A DNA stretch of 8,145 bases from Francisellaceae bacterium (GCA_023266415.1 JAHFQG010000010.1:1-8145); one strand, 5' to 3'. Positions 1 through 6,814 are shown, counted from the first letter of the stretch. Numbers and translations are program-made. The notes: generated from the sequence alone by a model not told the origin.

Positions 1-439
1 ATGGTGTTAATACAGGCTGGCATCCAGTTTCTCAGTGTCATGCCAGCGAAGGCTGGCATCCAGTTCCGTTGTCAAACTGGACCCCAGCTTCCGCTGGGGT
101 GACAATTCAGTGTCATGCCAGCGAAGGCTGGCATCCAGTTCCGTTGTCAGACTGGACCCCAGCTTCCGCTGGGGTGATAGTTCAGTGTCATGCCAGCGAA
201 GGCTGGCATCCAGTTCCGTTGTCAGACTGGACCCCAGCTTCCGCCGGGGTGACAGTTCAGAGTCATGCCAGCGAAGGCTGGCATCCAGTTCCGTTGTCAG
301 ACTGGACCCCAGCTTCCGCTGGGGTGACAGTTCAGAGTCATGCCAGCGAAGGCTGGCATCCAGTTCCGTTGTTAGACTGGACCCCAGCTTCCGCTGGGGT
401 GACAGTTCAGTGTCATGCCAGCGAAGGCTGGCATCCAGT
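1..439 (+). repeat. 75-bp tandem array of a double-hairpin palindromic element (REP/BIME-like)
   Basis: Five complete units start at 36, 111, 186, 261 and 336. A sixth, partial unit starts at 411 and stops matching at 439, and a degenerate fragment lies at 14-29. Each unit is a 69-bp element beginning TGTCA (or AGTCA) and ending TGACA (TGATA in unit 2), followed by a 6-bp spacer, mostly GTTCAG. Inside are two hairpins: a left one, ATGCCAGCGAAGGCTGGCAT, and a right one, ACCCCAGCTTCCGCTGGGGT. They are joined by a linker with inverted CCAGT/ACTGG, so the whole unit is also an imperfect palindrome. Units are nearly identical; differences are single bases, for example a mismatch in the right stem of unit 3. 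The period is a multiple of three and forward frames stay open, which creates spurious-looking ORFs. The layout resembles BIMEs (paired inverted REPs) or Rickettsia-type palindromic elements. Assignment to a named family is inference. Confidence 0.95.
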
Positions 440-1118
440 CATTTTCTTCTGTTTGTGGCTATTTTCCCCCCTTCTCTGGGCCCTTACCCCTTATACAGCC
501 ACGTATACGTTGTTATGGCATGGCATTCCCATGGGATCATCTGTTCAAACCCTACAAGAACCTACGCCTCATCAATTTGTGCTGGATGTTACTGCTGAGC
601 CTTATTTAGGATTTTTGCCTTACGATTATGAAGAGCATGCCATTTTCACGGTGGAAAAACAGGAAATTTTGCCTCAACAATACCATTACGCGCATCACGA
701 AGGGCGAAAACGTAAAATAGGTACTTTACAGTTTGATTGGACCAAACAGGTATTGTATCTACCGAACAATACAACGGTGCCTTTACTGCCCCATACCCAA
801 GATAAAATTACCCATTTATTTGCCTTGCAGCGTGACCTAGCCAGTAAATCGGTTGATCAGCTAATCCGTGGATTTGTTTTATCGTATCCTGTGGCTGAAA
901 AAGAGGGCATTGTGCCTTATACGTTCCAAATAGAGTCTGTTGAGCCTCTTAAAACCGCATTAGGTACCTTTAAAGCAGTACAATTGTCGCATACGTCTGG
1001 AAAACGGACCACCCTTTTATGGTTAGATACCCAACATAACTACCGGTTACTGAAAATACAACAATTTCGAAAAGGGAAGTTGTTGGGGGGGGGGGAGATC
1101 CGAAGTTTTGAGGATTAA
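399..1118 (+). CDS. DUF3108 domain-containing protein, 5' end replaced by or fused to the repeat array
   Basis: The C-terminal 200 or so residues look like the DUF3108 family, exported proteins of unknown function. Supporting motifs, read by eye, are YTATYTLLWHGIPMGS near the start of the mature part, TLQFDW in the middle, LKTALGTFKAVQL, and a C-terminal WLDTQHNYRLLKIQQ. A hydrophobic stretch VIFFCLWLFSPLLWAL just after the array looks like the core of a signal peptide, suggesting export to the periplasm. The start is uncertain. The frame is open to the left edge of the window, and the only in-frame candidates are GTG/TTG codons inside the repeats (TTG 69, 144, 219, 294, 369; GTG 399) or TTG 453, none with a convincing ribosome binding site. 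GTG 399 is chosen as a compromise that keeps the signal-like segment. Upstream starts would add up to several 25-residue repeats. An 11-G run near the 3' end encodes part of LLGGGE. The gene may be a pseudogene at its 5' end. Confidence 0.65.
   Translation: MTVQCHASEGWHPVIFFCLWLFSPLLWALTPYTATYTLLWHGIPMGSSVQTLQEPTPHQFVLDVTAEPYLGFLPYDYEEHAIFTVEKQEILPQQYHYAHHEGRKRKIGTLQFDWTKQVLYLPNNTTVPLLPHTQDKITHLFALQRDLASKSVDQLIRGFVLSYPVAEKEGIVPYTFQIESVEPLKTALGTFKAVQLSHTSGKRTTLLWLDTQHNYRLLKIQQFRKGKLLGGGEIRSFED
1085..1095 (+). repeat. 11-base poly-G tract inside the DUF3108 gene
   Basis: Eleven consecutive G bases lie eight codons before the stop of the DUF3108 frame and encode Gly-Gly-Gly with flanking bases. 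Tracts of this length are known to be prone to slipped-strand length change, but a shift here would alter only the last few residues. Confidence 0.9.
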
Positions 1119-1120
1119 AG

Positions 1121-1189
1121 TGTCACCCCAGCGGAAGCTGGGGTCCAGTCTAACAACGGAACTGGATGCCAGCCTTCGCTGGCATGACA
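1121..1189 (-). repeat. Inverted single copy of the palindromic element
   Basis: This is a complete 69-bp TGTCA...TGACA element in reverse orientation. It matches the reverse complement of array unit 5 (336-404) at all but one base, including the distinctive GTTAGAC variant found only in that unit. It lies between the convergent 3' ends of the DUF3108 gene (stop at 1118) and dcd (stop at 1222), two bases after the former. Its two GC-rich hairpins could act as a bidirectional transcript end or 3'-end stabiliser, although there is no T-tract, so that role is inference. Confidence 0.92.
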
Positions 1190-1221
1190 ACGGGAGTTCA
1201 GCCCAGCGCCTTATTTGTCAC

Positions 1222-1788
1222 CTACAATACTGGCAAAGTAATACCCATTTGTCCTAAATATTTCCCAGCTCTGTCTTTGTAAGAAATGGCACACACCTCA
1301 TCCGACTCTAAAAACAGAAATTGAGCAATGCCCTCCCCTGCATAAATTTTAGCAGGCAGCGGCGTGGTATTTGAAAATTCAAGGGTAACGTGTCCTTCCC
1401 ATTCAGGCTCAAGGGGCGTCACATTCACAATAATGCCACATCGAGCATAGGTAGATTTCCCCACACATAAGGTAAGCACATTACGAGGAATTTTAAGGTA
1501 TTCAACTGTACGGGCAAGGGCAAAAGAATTAGGCGGGATAATACATACATCTGCGGTAATATCCACAAAGTTGGTTTTATCAAACTGTTTTGGATCAACA
1601 ACACTGGTATAAATATTAGTAAAAATCTTGAATTCATTGGCACAGCGCACATCATAACCGTAACTGGAGGTACCATAAGAAATGATTTTATTGCCATTTA
1701 GTTGACGAACTTGTTCGGCGGAAAAGGGAGAAATCATTTGATATTCTTCCGCCATGCGGCAAATCCACTGGTCCGACTTAATGCTCAT
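1222..1788 (-). CDS. dcd: dCTP deaminase
   Basis: Deaminates dCTP to dUTP in the cytoplasm, the step that feeds dUMP and thymidylate synthesis in many Gram-negative bacteria. The 188-residue protein has the length and pattern of the Pseudomonas/Legionella-type enzyme: [15 protein letters not shown] (about 36-50), [15 protein letters not shown] (83-97), [19 protein letters not shown] (110-128) and [13 protein letters not shown] (130-142). Glu137 in TLEFSN corresponds to the catalytic glutamate of the E. coli enzyme (Glu138). Ser112 and Arg116 correspond to its Ser111 and Arg115. The start ATG has a strong AAGGAG Shine-Dalgarno at 1794-1799. That site overlaps the TAA stop of the upstream apbC gene, leaving a 9-bp gap, so the two are almost certainly one transcript with coupled translation. 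Nothing appears truncated. Confidence 0.97.
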   Translation of the reverse strand: MSIKSDQWICRMAEEYQMISPFSAEQVRQLNGNKIISYGTSSYGYDVRCANEFKIFTNIYTSVVDPKQFDKTNFVDITADVCIIPPNSFALARTVEYLKIPRNVLTLCVGKSTYARCGIIVNVTPLEPEWEGHVTLEFSNTTPLPAKIYAGEGIAQFLFLESDEVCAISYKDRAGKYLGQMGITLPVL

Positions 1789-1797
1789 AAAAGCTCC

Positions 1798-2838
1798 TTA
1801 ACACAACACCACTTTAGGCATCTTGGCAGAATAATCTACCCCCTGCAACGCCAATTGGGCAGTTAAATTAATAGCCGCTTCTTGGAATGCCACCGATAAA
1901 GGATGCGTTGGGTTAGCCACTACCCATGGCACACCTTGTTCGGAATCAGTGATAAGGGGGGTATGAAAGGGAAATTCAGCCAATAAAGGCAGCTGAAATG
2001 TATTGGCTAGAGTGTGTCCAGCCCCTTGACCAAATAAATTTTCAGTATGTCCGCAAGCAGTACAAGTATGCGTACTCATGTTTTCCATGACACCCAACAC
2101 CCGAACTCCCACTTTTTGAAACATTTTAAGGCCTTTTTCAACATCAACATAAGAAATATCGTTGGGTAAGGTAACCATCACCACACCCGCCAAAGGGATT
2201 TTCTGAGCCAACGTGAGTTGTACATCCCCTGTGCCTGGGGGTAAATCGATGATGAGATAGTCGAGAGGAGGCCATAGAGTATCGTTGAGGAGCTGGCATA
2301 AAGCACCACTGACCATAGGACCGCGCCAGACCAGAGGCGCGTTATCATCGATTAAATACCCAATAGAAACTGCGCTGAGGCCATGGCGTTGAAGAGGGAT
2401 AATTTTTTTATCGGGGCTGATAAGGGCTTTGGTGGGGCCCCCCAGTAAGGTGGGTTGGCTGGGACCATAAATATCAGCGTCAAGTAAACCGACTTGTAGG
2501 CCTAAAGCAGCCAGGCTAGCAGCCACATTCACGGCCACGGTGGATTTTCCAACCCCGCCCTTACCAGATGCCACAGCAATAATATTATAAATGCCTGGGT
2601 GGGGTTTCAAAGGAGATTGAACCGTATGAGGTTGAATGGTGGTATGCCAAGTGACGGTGGCCGGAATACCTTGGGTTAGAAGGCGTTGATGATGGGGTGT
2701 TTCGGGGTATCGCGCGTACAAATCGACGTGCGGGCCTGTGGGGAGCGTTGTTATTTTGTAATCAAACTTACTTTCACCCCAAGTTTTTTGAAGGCGAGGG
2801 AGCATCAAAGATTTTAGGGCATGGTCGAGTATATTCAT
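1798..2838 (-). CDS. apbC: Mrp/ApbC-family Fe-S cluster carrier P-loop ATPase
   Basis: Cytosolic P-loop NTPase of the Mrp/NBP35 group that binds and hands over [4Fe-4S] clusters to apo-proteins. From the chosen ATG the protein has 346 residues. Residues 1-80 are a divergent N-terminal segment where a MIP18/DUF59-like domain is expected. The deviant Walker A SGKGGVGKST is at 91-100, LLDADIYGPSQPTLLGG at 118-134, VWRGPM at 170-175, and the Walker B region YLIIDLPPGTGDVQLTLAQ at 194-212. The family CxxC (Cys259, Cys262, in HTCTACGH), needed for cluster binding at the dimer interface, is present. The frame is open further upstream to a GTG at 2910, but that would overlap metG by 26 bases. The ATG at 2838 gives the usual N-terminus and a 46-bp divergent gap, so it is preferred even though no good ribosome site precedes it. 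It is cotranscribed with dcd downstream. The symbol mrp is equally usable. Confidence 0.93.
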   Translation of the reverse strand: MNILDHALKSLMLPRLQKTWGESKFDYKITTLPTGPHVDLYARYPETPHHQRLLTQGIPATVTWHTTIQPHTVQSPLKPHPGIYNIIAVASGKGGVGKSTVAVNVAASLAALGLQVGLLDADIYGPSQPTLLGGPTKALISPDKKIIPLQRHGLSAVSIGYLIDDNAPLVWRGPMVSGALCQLLNDTLWPPLDYLIIDLPPGTGDVQLTLAQKIPLAGVVMVTLPNDISYVDVEKGLKMFQKVGVRVLGVMENMSTHTCTACGHTENLFGQGAGHTLANTFQLPLLAEFPFHTPLITDSEQGVPWVVANPTHPLSVAFQEAAINLTAQLALQGVDYSAKMPKVVLC

Positions 2839-2884
2839 GGGGTTATGATACCATAATGAGATCTTAAAATCCCGTGGGGTTATC
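2839..2884. promoter_or_regulatory. Short divergent intergenic region apbC / metG
   Basis: Only 46 bp separate the divergent starts, so promoters of both genes must lie here or extend into the neighbouring coding sequence. A TATGAT (2844-2849) and CATAAT (2852-2857) on the forward strand are -10-like, and read backwards the same bases give ATCATA/ATTATG. No convincing -35 box sits at the right distance for either strand, so no single promoter is assigned. A GGGG at 2876-2879 is the only weak Shine-Dalgarno candidate for metG. Confidence 0.4.
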
Positions 2885-4882
2885 ATGGTTCGTCGCATGT
2901 TGGTTACCACTGCTTTACCTTATGCCAATGGGCTTTTGCATCTAGGGCATTTGTTAGAGCACATTCAGAGTGATATTTGGGCCCGTTTTCAACGTTTGCG
3001 AGGGCATGAATGTTATTTTATATGTGGAAGCGATGCCCACGGTACGCCCATTATGTTGAATGCAGAAAAGCAGGGGATGGCGCCAGAGACACTGATTGAA
3101 CAGGTGCGGGCCGATCACATCCATGATTTAGAATCGTTTGAAGTATATTACGATACGTTTCATACCACGCATTCCCCTGAAAATCGGGTATTGGCAGAAA
3201 ATCTGTATCGAGCACTGAAAGCGGCGGGGGATATTGAGGTTAGGTCAATTGAGCAAGCGTTTGATACGGCCAAAAATCTCTTTTTGCCAGACCGATATGT
3301 GAAAGGTAACTGTCCAAAATGTAATACACCCGACCAATATGGCGATGCCTGTGAACACTGCGGAGCAGCTTATTCCCCCCGCGATTTAAAAAACCCGATT
3401 TCGGTGTTATCTGGTACGTCCCCTGCGTTTCGGCATTCCGAGCATTATTTTTTTAATTTGCCGCGTTATGAGATTTTATTACGTGAATGGCTGGACACCG
3501 CTGCTTTACAGCCGTCGGTGGCCAATAAGTTACGTGAATGGTTTAATGGGGCATTAGAAGCGTGGGATATTTCGCGCGATGCACCCTATTTTGGGTTTGA
3601 AATTCCGGATGCGCCAGGTAAGTATTTTTATGTTTGGTTGGATGCACCTATTGGGTATATGGCCAGTTTTCAACATTATTGTGCGCATACCACTCCAGAG
3701 TTGTTTAATGAATTTTGGAAACCAGGGCATAACACTGAATTGTATCATTTTGTTGGAAAAGACATTATTTATTTTCATGGATTATTTTGGCCGGCTTTGT
3801 TGGCGGGCGGGGGTTATCGGTTACCCACCAATCTGTTTGCACATGGTTTTTTGACCATTCAAGGTCAAAAAATGTCCAAATCGCGCGGAACGTTTATGAC
3901 AGTTAAGCAATATCAAGCACATTTAAACCCGCTTTATTTGCGTTATTATTTTGCGGCCAAGCTGAATGATTCGGTAGAAGACATCGATTTAAATTGGGAT
4001 GATTTTTCCACGCGAGTCAATTCTGATTTGGTTGGAAAATGGGTGAATATTGCGAGTCGGTGCAGTCATTTTATTGAAACGTATTTTGACGGAAAACTCA
4101 GTGCTGAATTATGGGACCGAGGGTTATATGATGCTTGTGCCTTAGCGGGGGATGACATTGCGGAAGCGTTTGAAAATCGGGAGTACAGCCGTGCTATTCG
4201 GGATATTATGCATTGGGCAGATGAAACCAACCGCTTCATTGATGCGCATAAGCCTTGGGCGGCCATCAAAAACTCAGAAGAACGAAACGCCGTACAGGCT
4301 ATTTGCACCACCGGGTTGAACCTATTTAAGTTGCTTGCCTTATATCTCAAGCCGGTATTGCCTTCCTTATTGGAAAAGGTTGAAGCGTTTTTAGCGTGTG
4401 ATCCCCTCGATTGGAGCCCAGATTCTTTGGCCCCCTTACTGGACCAATCTATTTGTCCTTTTATCCCTTTGTTGCAACGCGTTGATGTATTAGGAGTACA
4501 AACTATGTTAGATGAAGCTGCCCCTTCGGTCACTCGTTCTTTGCCGTTAGCGGCTGAGGTTGGGATGGAAGACTTTAATAAAATTGATTTACGGGTGGCT
4601 AAAATTCTGAATGCGGAAACCATTCCGGAAGCTGACAAACTCATTAAACTAACAGTGGATATTGGGGATAATACTCCGCGTACCATTTTTTCGGGTATTA
4701 AGGCTTATTTTGAGCCGGCAGATTTGATTGGTAAAATGACATTGGTCATTGCCAATTTGGCCCCTCGCAAAATGCGTTTTGGGGTATCGGAGGGTATGTT
4801 ATTGCTGGCGGGGGGAACCACGGGCGAGCTATTTTTGTTGGAGCCTCAAAGTGGCGCTGAACCTGGGATGAAGGTAAAATAA
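2885..4882 (+). CDS. metG: Methionyl-tRNA synthetase
   Basis: Class I aminoacyl-tRNA synthetase that charges tRNA-Met in the cytoplasm; essential. The 665-residue protein is close to the 677 of E. coli. The ATP-binding HIGH-type motif is HLGH at 19-22, following PYANG. The zinc knuckle of the connective peptide has Cys143, Cys146, Cys156 and Cys159 (CPKC...CEHC). The KMSKS loop is at 329-333, in GQKMSKSRGTF. DISRDAPYFGFEIP and KYFYVWLDAPIGYM are signature segments of the catalytic core. An anticodon-binding helical domain follows, and the last 110 or so residues are the appended EMAPII/Trbp111-type tRNA-binding domain (IDLRVAKI, ANLAPRKMRFGVSEGM), which supports dimerisation and tRNA binding. 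The start at 2885 is kept over ATG 2897 because only it has a weak G-rich site upstream. It is divergent from apbC, and a palindromic element begins five bases after the stop. Confidence 0.97.
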   Translation: MVRRMLVTTALPYANGLLHLGHLLEHIQSDIWARFQRLRGHECYFICGSDAHGTPIMLNAEKQGMAPETLIEQVRADHIHDLESFEVYYDTFHTTHSPENRVLAENLYRALKAAGDIEVRSIEQAFDTAKNLFLPDRYVKGNCPKCNTPDQYGDACEHCGAAYSPRDLKNPISVLSGTSPAFRHSEHYFFNLPRYEILLREWLDTAALQPSVANKLREWFNGALEAWDISRDAPYFGFEIPDAPGKYFYVWLDAPIGYMASFQHYCAHTTPELFNEFWKPGHNTELYHFVGKDIIYFHGLFWPALLAGGGYRLPTNLFAHGFLTIQGQKMSKSRGTFMTVKQYQAHLNPLYLRYYFAAKLNDSVEDIDLNWDDFSTRVNSDLVGKWVNIASRCSHFIETYFDGKLSAELWDRGLYDACALAGDDIAEAFENREYSRAIRDIMHWADETNRFIDAHKPWAAIKNSEERNAVQAICTTGLNLFKLLALYLKPVLPSLLEKVEAFLACDPLDWSPDSLAPLLDQSICPFIPLLQRVDVLGVQTMLDEAAPSVTRSLPLAAEVGMEDFNKIDLRVAKILNAETIPEADKLIKLTVDIGDNTPRTIFSGIKAYFEPADLIGKMTLVIANLAPRKMRFGVSEGMLLLAGGTTGELFLLEPQSGAEPGMKVK

Positions 4883-4886
4883 AATT

Positions 4887-4943
4887 TGTCACCTCAGCGT
4901 AGGCTGATATTCGGACTGGATGCCAGCCTTCGCTGGCATGACA
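4887..4943 (-). repeat. Shortened inverted copy of the palindromic element between metG and the ferredoxin gene
   Basis: A 57-bp TGTCA...TGACA copy in reverse orientation, 12 bp shorter than the array unit because the linker between the hairpins is contracted. The GCCAGC hairpin is intact. The other hairpin reads ACCTCAGC/GCTGATAT and carries one compensated change (C to T paired with G to A) plus two uncompensated ones. It lies in the 85-bp gap between metG and the ferredoxin gene and may end or stabilise the metG transcript; this role is inference. Confidence 0.9.
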
Positions 4944-4967
4944 TTTGCACAGGGTTAGGATGGGGGT

Positions 4968-5333
4968 ATGTTAAATAAAGTGCCGCATCAAGTTGCCTTC
5001 ATTGATGAATCGTTCTGCATTGGCTGCACTTTTTGTTTAAAAGCGTGTCCAGTGGATGCGATTGTGGGTGCACCCAAGAAAATGCACACGGTGATATCAA
5101 ACCTATGTACCAATTGTGAGGCTTGTGCTTCGGTTTGCCCCATGGAGTGCATTACGTTTAATCCCACTGAGTTACCAGAGCCAGATGCGTTGTCTACCAA
5201 AGTGCGTACAGAGGCGCATTTGAAACGGTTTTCGCTGTCAGAAAGTGCTGAGGAGTCTCCTGTTGACTTTGCTGCATTGCAAGCAGCTTTAGAACGAAAT
5301 CGGGTAAAGCGTCAGCAACAAGGGTGGGTATGA
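4968..5333 (+). CDS. Soluble 2x[4Fe-4S] ferredoxin related to the C-terminal domain of RnfB/RsxB
   Basis: The first 65 residues match the ferredoxin domain of RnfB ([27 protein letters not shown]). Two complete cluster motifs are visible: Cys17-x2-Cys20-x2-Cys23-x3-Cys27 and Cys47-x2-Cys50-x2-Cys53-x3-Cys57. The protein has only 121 residues. It lacks the N-terminal membrane anchor and the first Fe-S domain of full RnfB, and has no signal peptide or membrane segment, so it should be a cytoplasmic electron carrier. The last 50 or so residues are charged and predicted helical ([16 protein letters not shown]). The ATG has an AGGA site at 4957-4960. No other Rnf subunit gene is present in the window. 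The stop overlaps the nth start by ATGA, so the two are translationally coupled; rsx genes also precede nth in E. coli. Its partner is unknown. Databases would probably label it rnfB, but the symbol is left blank because the Rnf complex context is missing. Confidence 0.88.
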   Translation: MLNKVPHQVAFIDESFCIGCTFCLKACPVDAIVGAPKKMHTVISNLCTNCEACASVCPMECITFNPTELPEPDALSTKVRTEAHLKRFSLSESAEESPVDFAALQAALERNRVKRQQQGWV

Positions 5334-5953
5334 AAGATTACCAAGCCATTTTTAAGATCTGGCAAAAACAGAATCCGCATCCAAAAATTGAGTTACTTTA
5401 TACTACGCCGTTTGAGTTATTGGTGGCGACCATTTTATCGGCTCAAGCGACGGACGCGGGGGTAAATAAAGCCACGCCAGAGTTATTTCGGGTAGCGAAC
5501 ACGCCAGAGGCCATTTTAGGGTTGGGCTTAGATGGGTTAAAGTTTTATATTAAAACGATTGGTTTGTATCCCAGCAAAGCGAAGCATATTATGGCCATGA
5601 GTCAGTTGTTGGTAGAGCGCCATGGGGGGAAAGTGCCGCGCAGTCGAGAGGCGTTAGAGGCTTTGCCGGGGGTAGGTCGAAAAACGGCTAATGTGATGTT
5701 GAATACGTTATGGGATGAGCCGGTCATTGCGGTAGATACGCATGTATATCGGGTATCACGTCGTCTGGGGTTTTCGAAGGGTGAAACGCCTTTGGCGGTA
5801 GAAAAAGATTTAATGAAAGTTATTCCCACTGAGTTTCTAAAACATGCGGCGCACTGGTTAGTGCTGCATGGGCGGTATACATGTGTGGCCCGGAAGCCTA
5901 AGTGTTCTATTTGTCCACTTAGTAAGTGGTGTGACTACTTTAAGACCCTATAA
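5330..5953 (+). CDS. nth: Endonuclease III (DNA glycosylase/AP lyase)
   Basis: Base-excision repair enzyme that removes oxidised pyrimidines and cleaves the abasic site. The 207-residue protein has the normal family length. The helix-hairpin-helix [12 protein letters not shown] (112-123) contains the catalytic lysine, Lys118. The catalytic aspartate is Asp136 in [14 protein letters not shown]. The [4Fe-4S] loop is intact: Cys185-x6-Cys192-x2-Cys195-x5-Cys201. [13 protein letters not shown] (30-42) is the usual N-terminal signature. The ATG at 5330 overlaps the ferredoxin stop codon as ATGA and has an AAGGG site just upstream. An in-frame GTG six bases earlier is not preferred. Coupling to a ferredoxin gene fits the conserved rnf/rsx-nth neighbourhood. 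Confidence 0.96.
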   Translation: MKDYQAIFKIWQKQNPHPKIELLYTTPFELLVATILSAQATDAGVNKATPELFRVANTPEAILGLGLDGLKFYIKTIGLYPSKAKHIMAMSQLLVERHGGKVPRSREALEALPGVGRKTANVMLNTLWDEPVIAVDTHVYRVSRRLGFSKGETPLAVEKDLMKVIPTEFLKHAAHWLVLHGRYTCVARKPKCSICPLSKWCDYFKTL

Positions 5954-5961
5954 ATCCCTTG

Positions 5962-5988
5962 AACTTTCCTGTCATGAGAGTTTACTAT
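5962..5988 (+). terminator. Weak hairpin between the convergent nth and 130-residue genes
   Basis: AACTTTC (5962-5968) can pair with GAGAGTT (5976-5982) using one G-T wobble around a 7-nt loop. It is followed by a short T-rich run broken by A and C. It is the only stem in the 31-bp gap between the two stops, but it is AT-rich and not a strong intrinsic terminator. Confidence 0.3.
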
Positions 5989-6377
5989 TTTGGTTTGGGT
6001 TTTCTTGGGGGTACTTTGGGTACGAAGTTATTCGCTTCTATTGATTTAGAAACCGCCTGTATTCTAGCAAGTTCAGGGTTCTTACACCGCATTGTCACAA
6101 CTATAAAAGCATTATTTAATGATTCAAATCCTGCTTTTTCTTTTTCGAGTGGTTTTTGGGATAGATAAATACCCAAGTTATCCATAAAAGTGCCCAAATG
6201 GTTATAAAAATGACTTTGTACCTCGGGTGTGCTACTATCATTTGGCCATGCCTTTGTGCAAAGTCCCTGCGCATCTGGATTATGCAAGAAGCGTTTTATT
6301 GATTCTGAATCACATTCTTTGATACTTTTATTAAGCACTTCAAACAACGTGTCATAATGAGTTTTATCGTATGGCAT
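5985..6377 (-). CDS. Unrecognised 130-residue soluble protein
   Basis: I do not recognise the family. The gene is real rather than a chance frame because it has a strong AGGAG Shine-Dalgarno at 6385-6389 seven bases from its ATG, and a TTGACA-N17-TATACA promoter upstream. The protein is hydrophilic with no signal peptide or membrane segment. Residues 5-32 and 53-115 look largely helical, with cysteines at 22, 40 and 98. The tail after residue 118 is short and rich in proline and lysine (VPKVPPRKPKPK), probably disordered. It is convergent with nth. Upstream it shares a 28-bp repeat with the toxin-antitoxin promoter, suggesting common regulation or a common mobile origin. A secreted effector in a host-associated bacterium is possible but nothing here demonstrates it. 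Confidence 0.75.
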   Translation of the reverse strand: MPYDKTHYDTLFEVLNKSIKECDSESIKRFLHNPDAQGLCTKAWPNDSSTPEVQSHFYNHLGTFMDNLGIYLSQKPLEKEKAGFESLNNAFIVVTMRCKNPELARIQAVSKSIEANNFVPKVPPRKPKPK

Positions 6378-6417
6378 TAAAGATCTCCTAAAAACTTAGC
6401 AAACCAACATACTTTTA

Positions 6418-6446
6418 TGTATAGTTGAATAAAAAGCTCCTGTCAA
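6418..6446 (-). promoter_or_regulatory. Sigma70-type promoter of the 130-residue gene
   Basis: On the reverse strand, TTGACA (6441-6446) is followed by a 17-bp spacer and TATACA (6418-6423), a perfect -35 and a four-of-six -10. Transcription should start near 6411, giving a leader of about 35 nt with AGGAG before the ATG. A small ACATA/TATGT inverted repeat (6407-6420) overlaps the -10 and start region and could be an operator, but its arms are only 5 bp. Confidence 0.72.
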
Positions 6447-6462
6447 GAAGAGAAGGTGGGAG

Positions 6463-6490
6463 TGATAGTTCCCGATGGCCTTGTTGCATG
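6463..6490 (+). repeat. 28-bp direct repeat, copy 1 (upstream of the 130-residue gene)
   Basis: TGATAGTT, six mostly unmatched bases, then GGCCTTGTTGCATG. This agrees with 8020-8047 at 23 of 28 positions with identical spacing. It begins 16 bp beyond the -35 box of the reverse-strand promoter. GGGA...TCCC flanks the TGATAGT portion, giving a short imperfect palindrome. The GGCCTTGTTGCAT part resembles terminal repeats of IS5/IS903-group insertion sequences; that link is from memory and is inference. Confidence 0.7.
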
Positions 6491-6553
6491 CACAATCCTT
6501 GTATTCATTTCATCTTTCTTACGATAGTCTACTTTAAAAGTAGGTACAATCCA

Positions 6554-6641
6554 TTGGGGTGACATCTCCTGTCATGCCAGCGGAGGCTGGCATCCAGTCC
6601 GAGTATCAGTCTTCTGGACCCCAGCCTACGCTGGGGTGACA
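6554..6641 (+). repeat. Forward copy of the palindromic element with a preceding fragment
   Basis: TTGGGGTGACA (6554-6564) is the end of one element. A complete TGTCA...TGACA element follows from 6570 to 6641 in the same orientation as the array. Its left hairpin has loop GGAG instead of GAAG and its right hairpin has loop CTAC instead of TTCC, while both stems are intact. The linker sequence differs from the array, so this is an older or separately derived copy. Confidence 0.9.
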
Positions 6642-6655
6642 CAGGATAATAATTA

Positions 6656-6802
6656 GGCTGGCAGATATTCGATTGGACAATCCTTATTCGCTGGCCCTTC
6701 TAACCTTTATCCCCAGCTTTTTACAATAAACTCCCTTCATGGGGAAACATATCATCATTAGGGGCCAAGAATAAGCGATGTCCAAGCGAAGAGCTGCCAG
6801 CC
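6656..6802. repeat. 147-bp long imperfect inverted repeat (large stem-loop or MITE-like)
   Basis: The left arm 6656-6703 and the reverse complement of the right arm 6758-6802 share GGCTGGCAG, TTCG, TTGGACA, CTTATTC, TGGCCC and TAA in the same order, about 40 matching positions over 45-48 aligned. The loop is 54 nt (6704-6757) and holds no ORF. Inside it, TCCCC (6710-6714) and GGGG (6741-6744) could pair and extend the structure. It is distinct from the TGTCA element, two of which flank it. No target-site duplication is visible directly outside the arms. It could be a non-autonomous transposon remnant, a structured RNA, or a very long transcript-end hairpin for the operon to its right. Confidence 0.8.
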
Positions 6803-6814
6803 GAAAAGCGAGCA

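Noticed and set aside
1..439. CRISPR array
   Set aside because: The repeats are contiguous 75-bp units with a constant 6-bp spacer, not short repeats with unique spacers, and no cas genes are present.
35..609. Overlapping forward ORFs across the tandem array (35-598 and 415-609)
   Set aside because: They translate the palindromic repeat in other frames. They exist because the 75-bp period is a multiple of three, and they lack start signals and family features.
2839..2910. apbC starting at the upstream GTG (2910)
   Set aside because: This would overlap metG head to head and add 24 residues unlike the family; the ATG at 2838 fits better.
4066..4686. 206-residue reverse ORF inside metG
   Set aside because: It is a shadow of the intact metG frame with no ribosome site and no recognisable domain.
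5959..6168. Short forward ORF after nth
   Set aside because: It lies antisense to the 130-residue gene, which has the better ribosome site and promoter.
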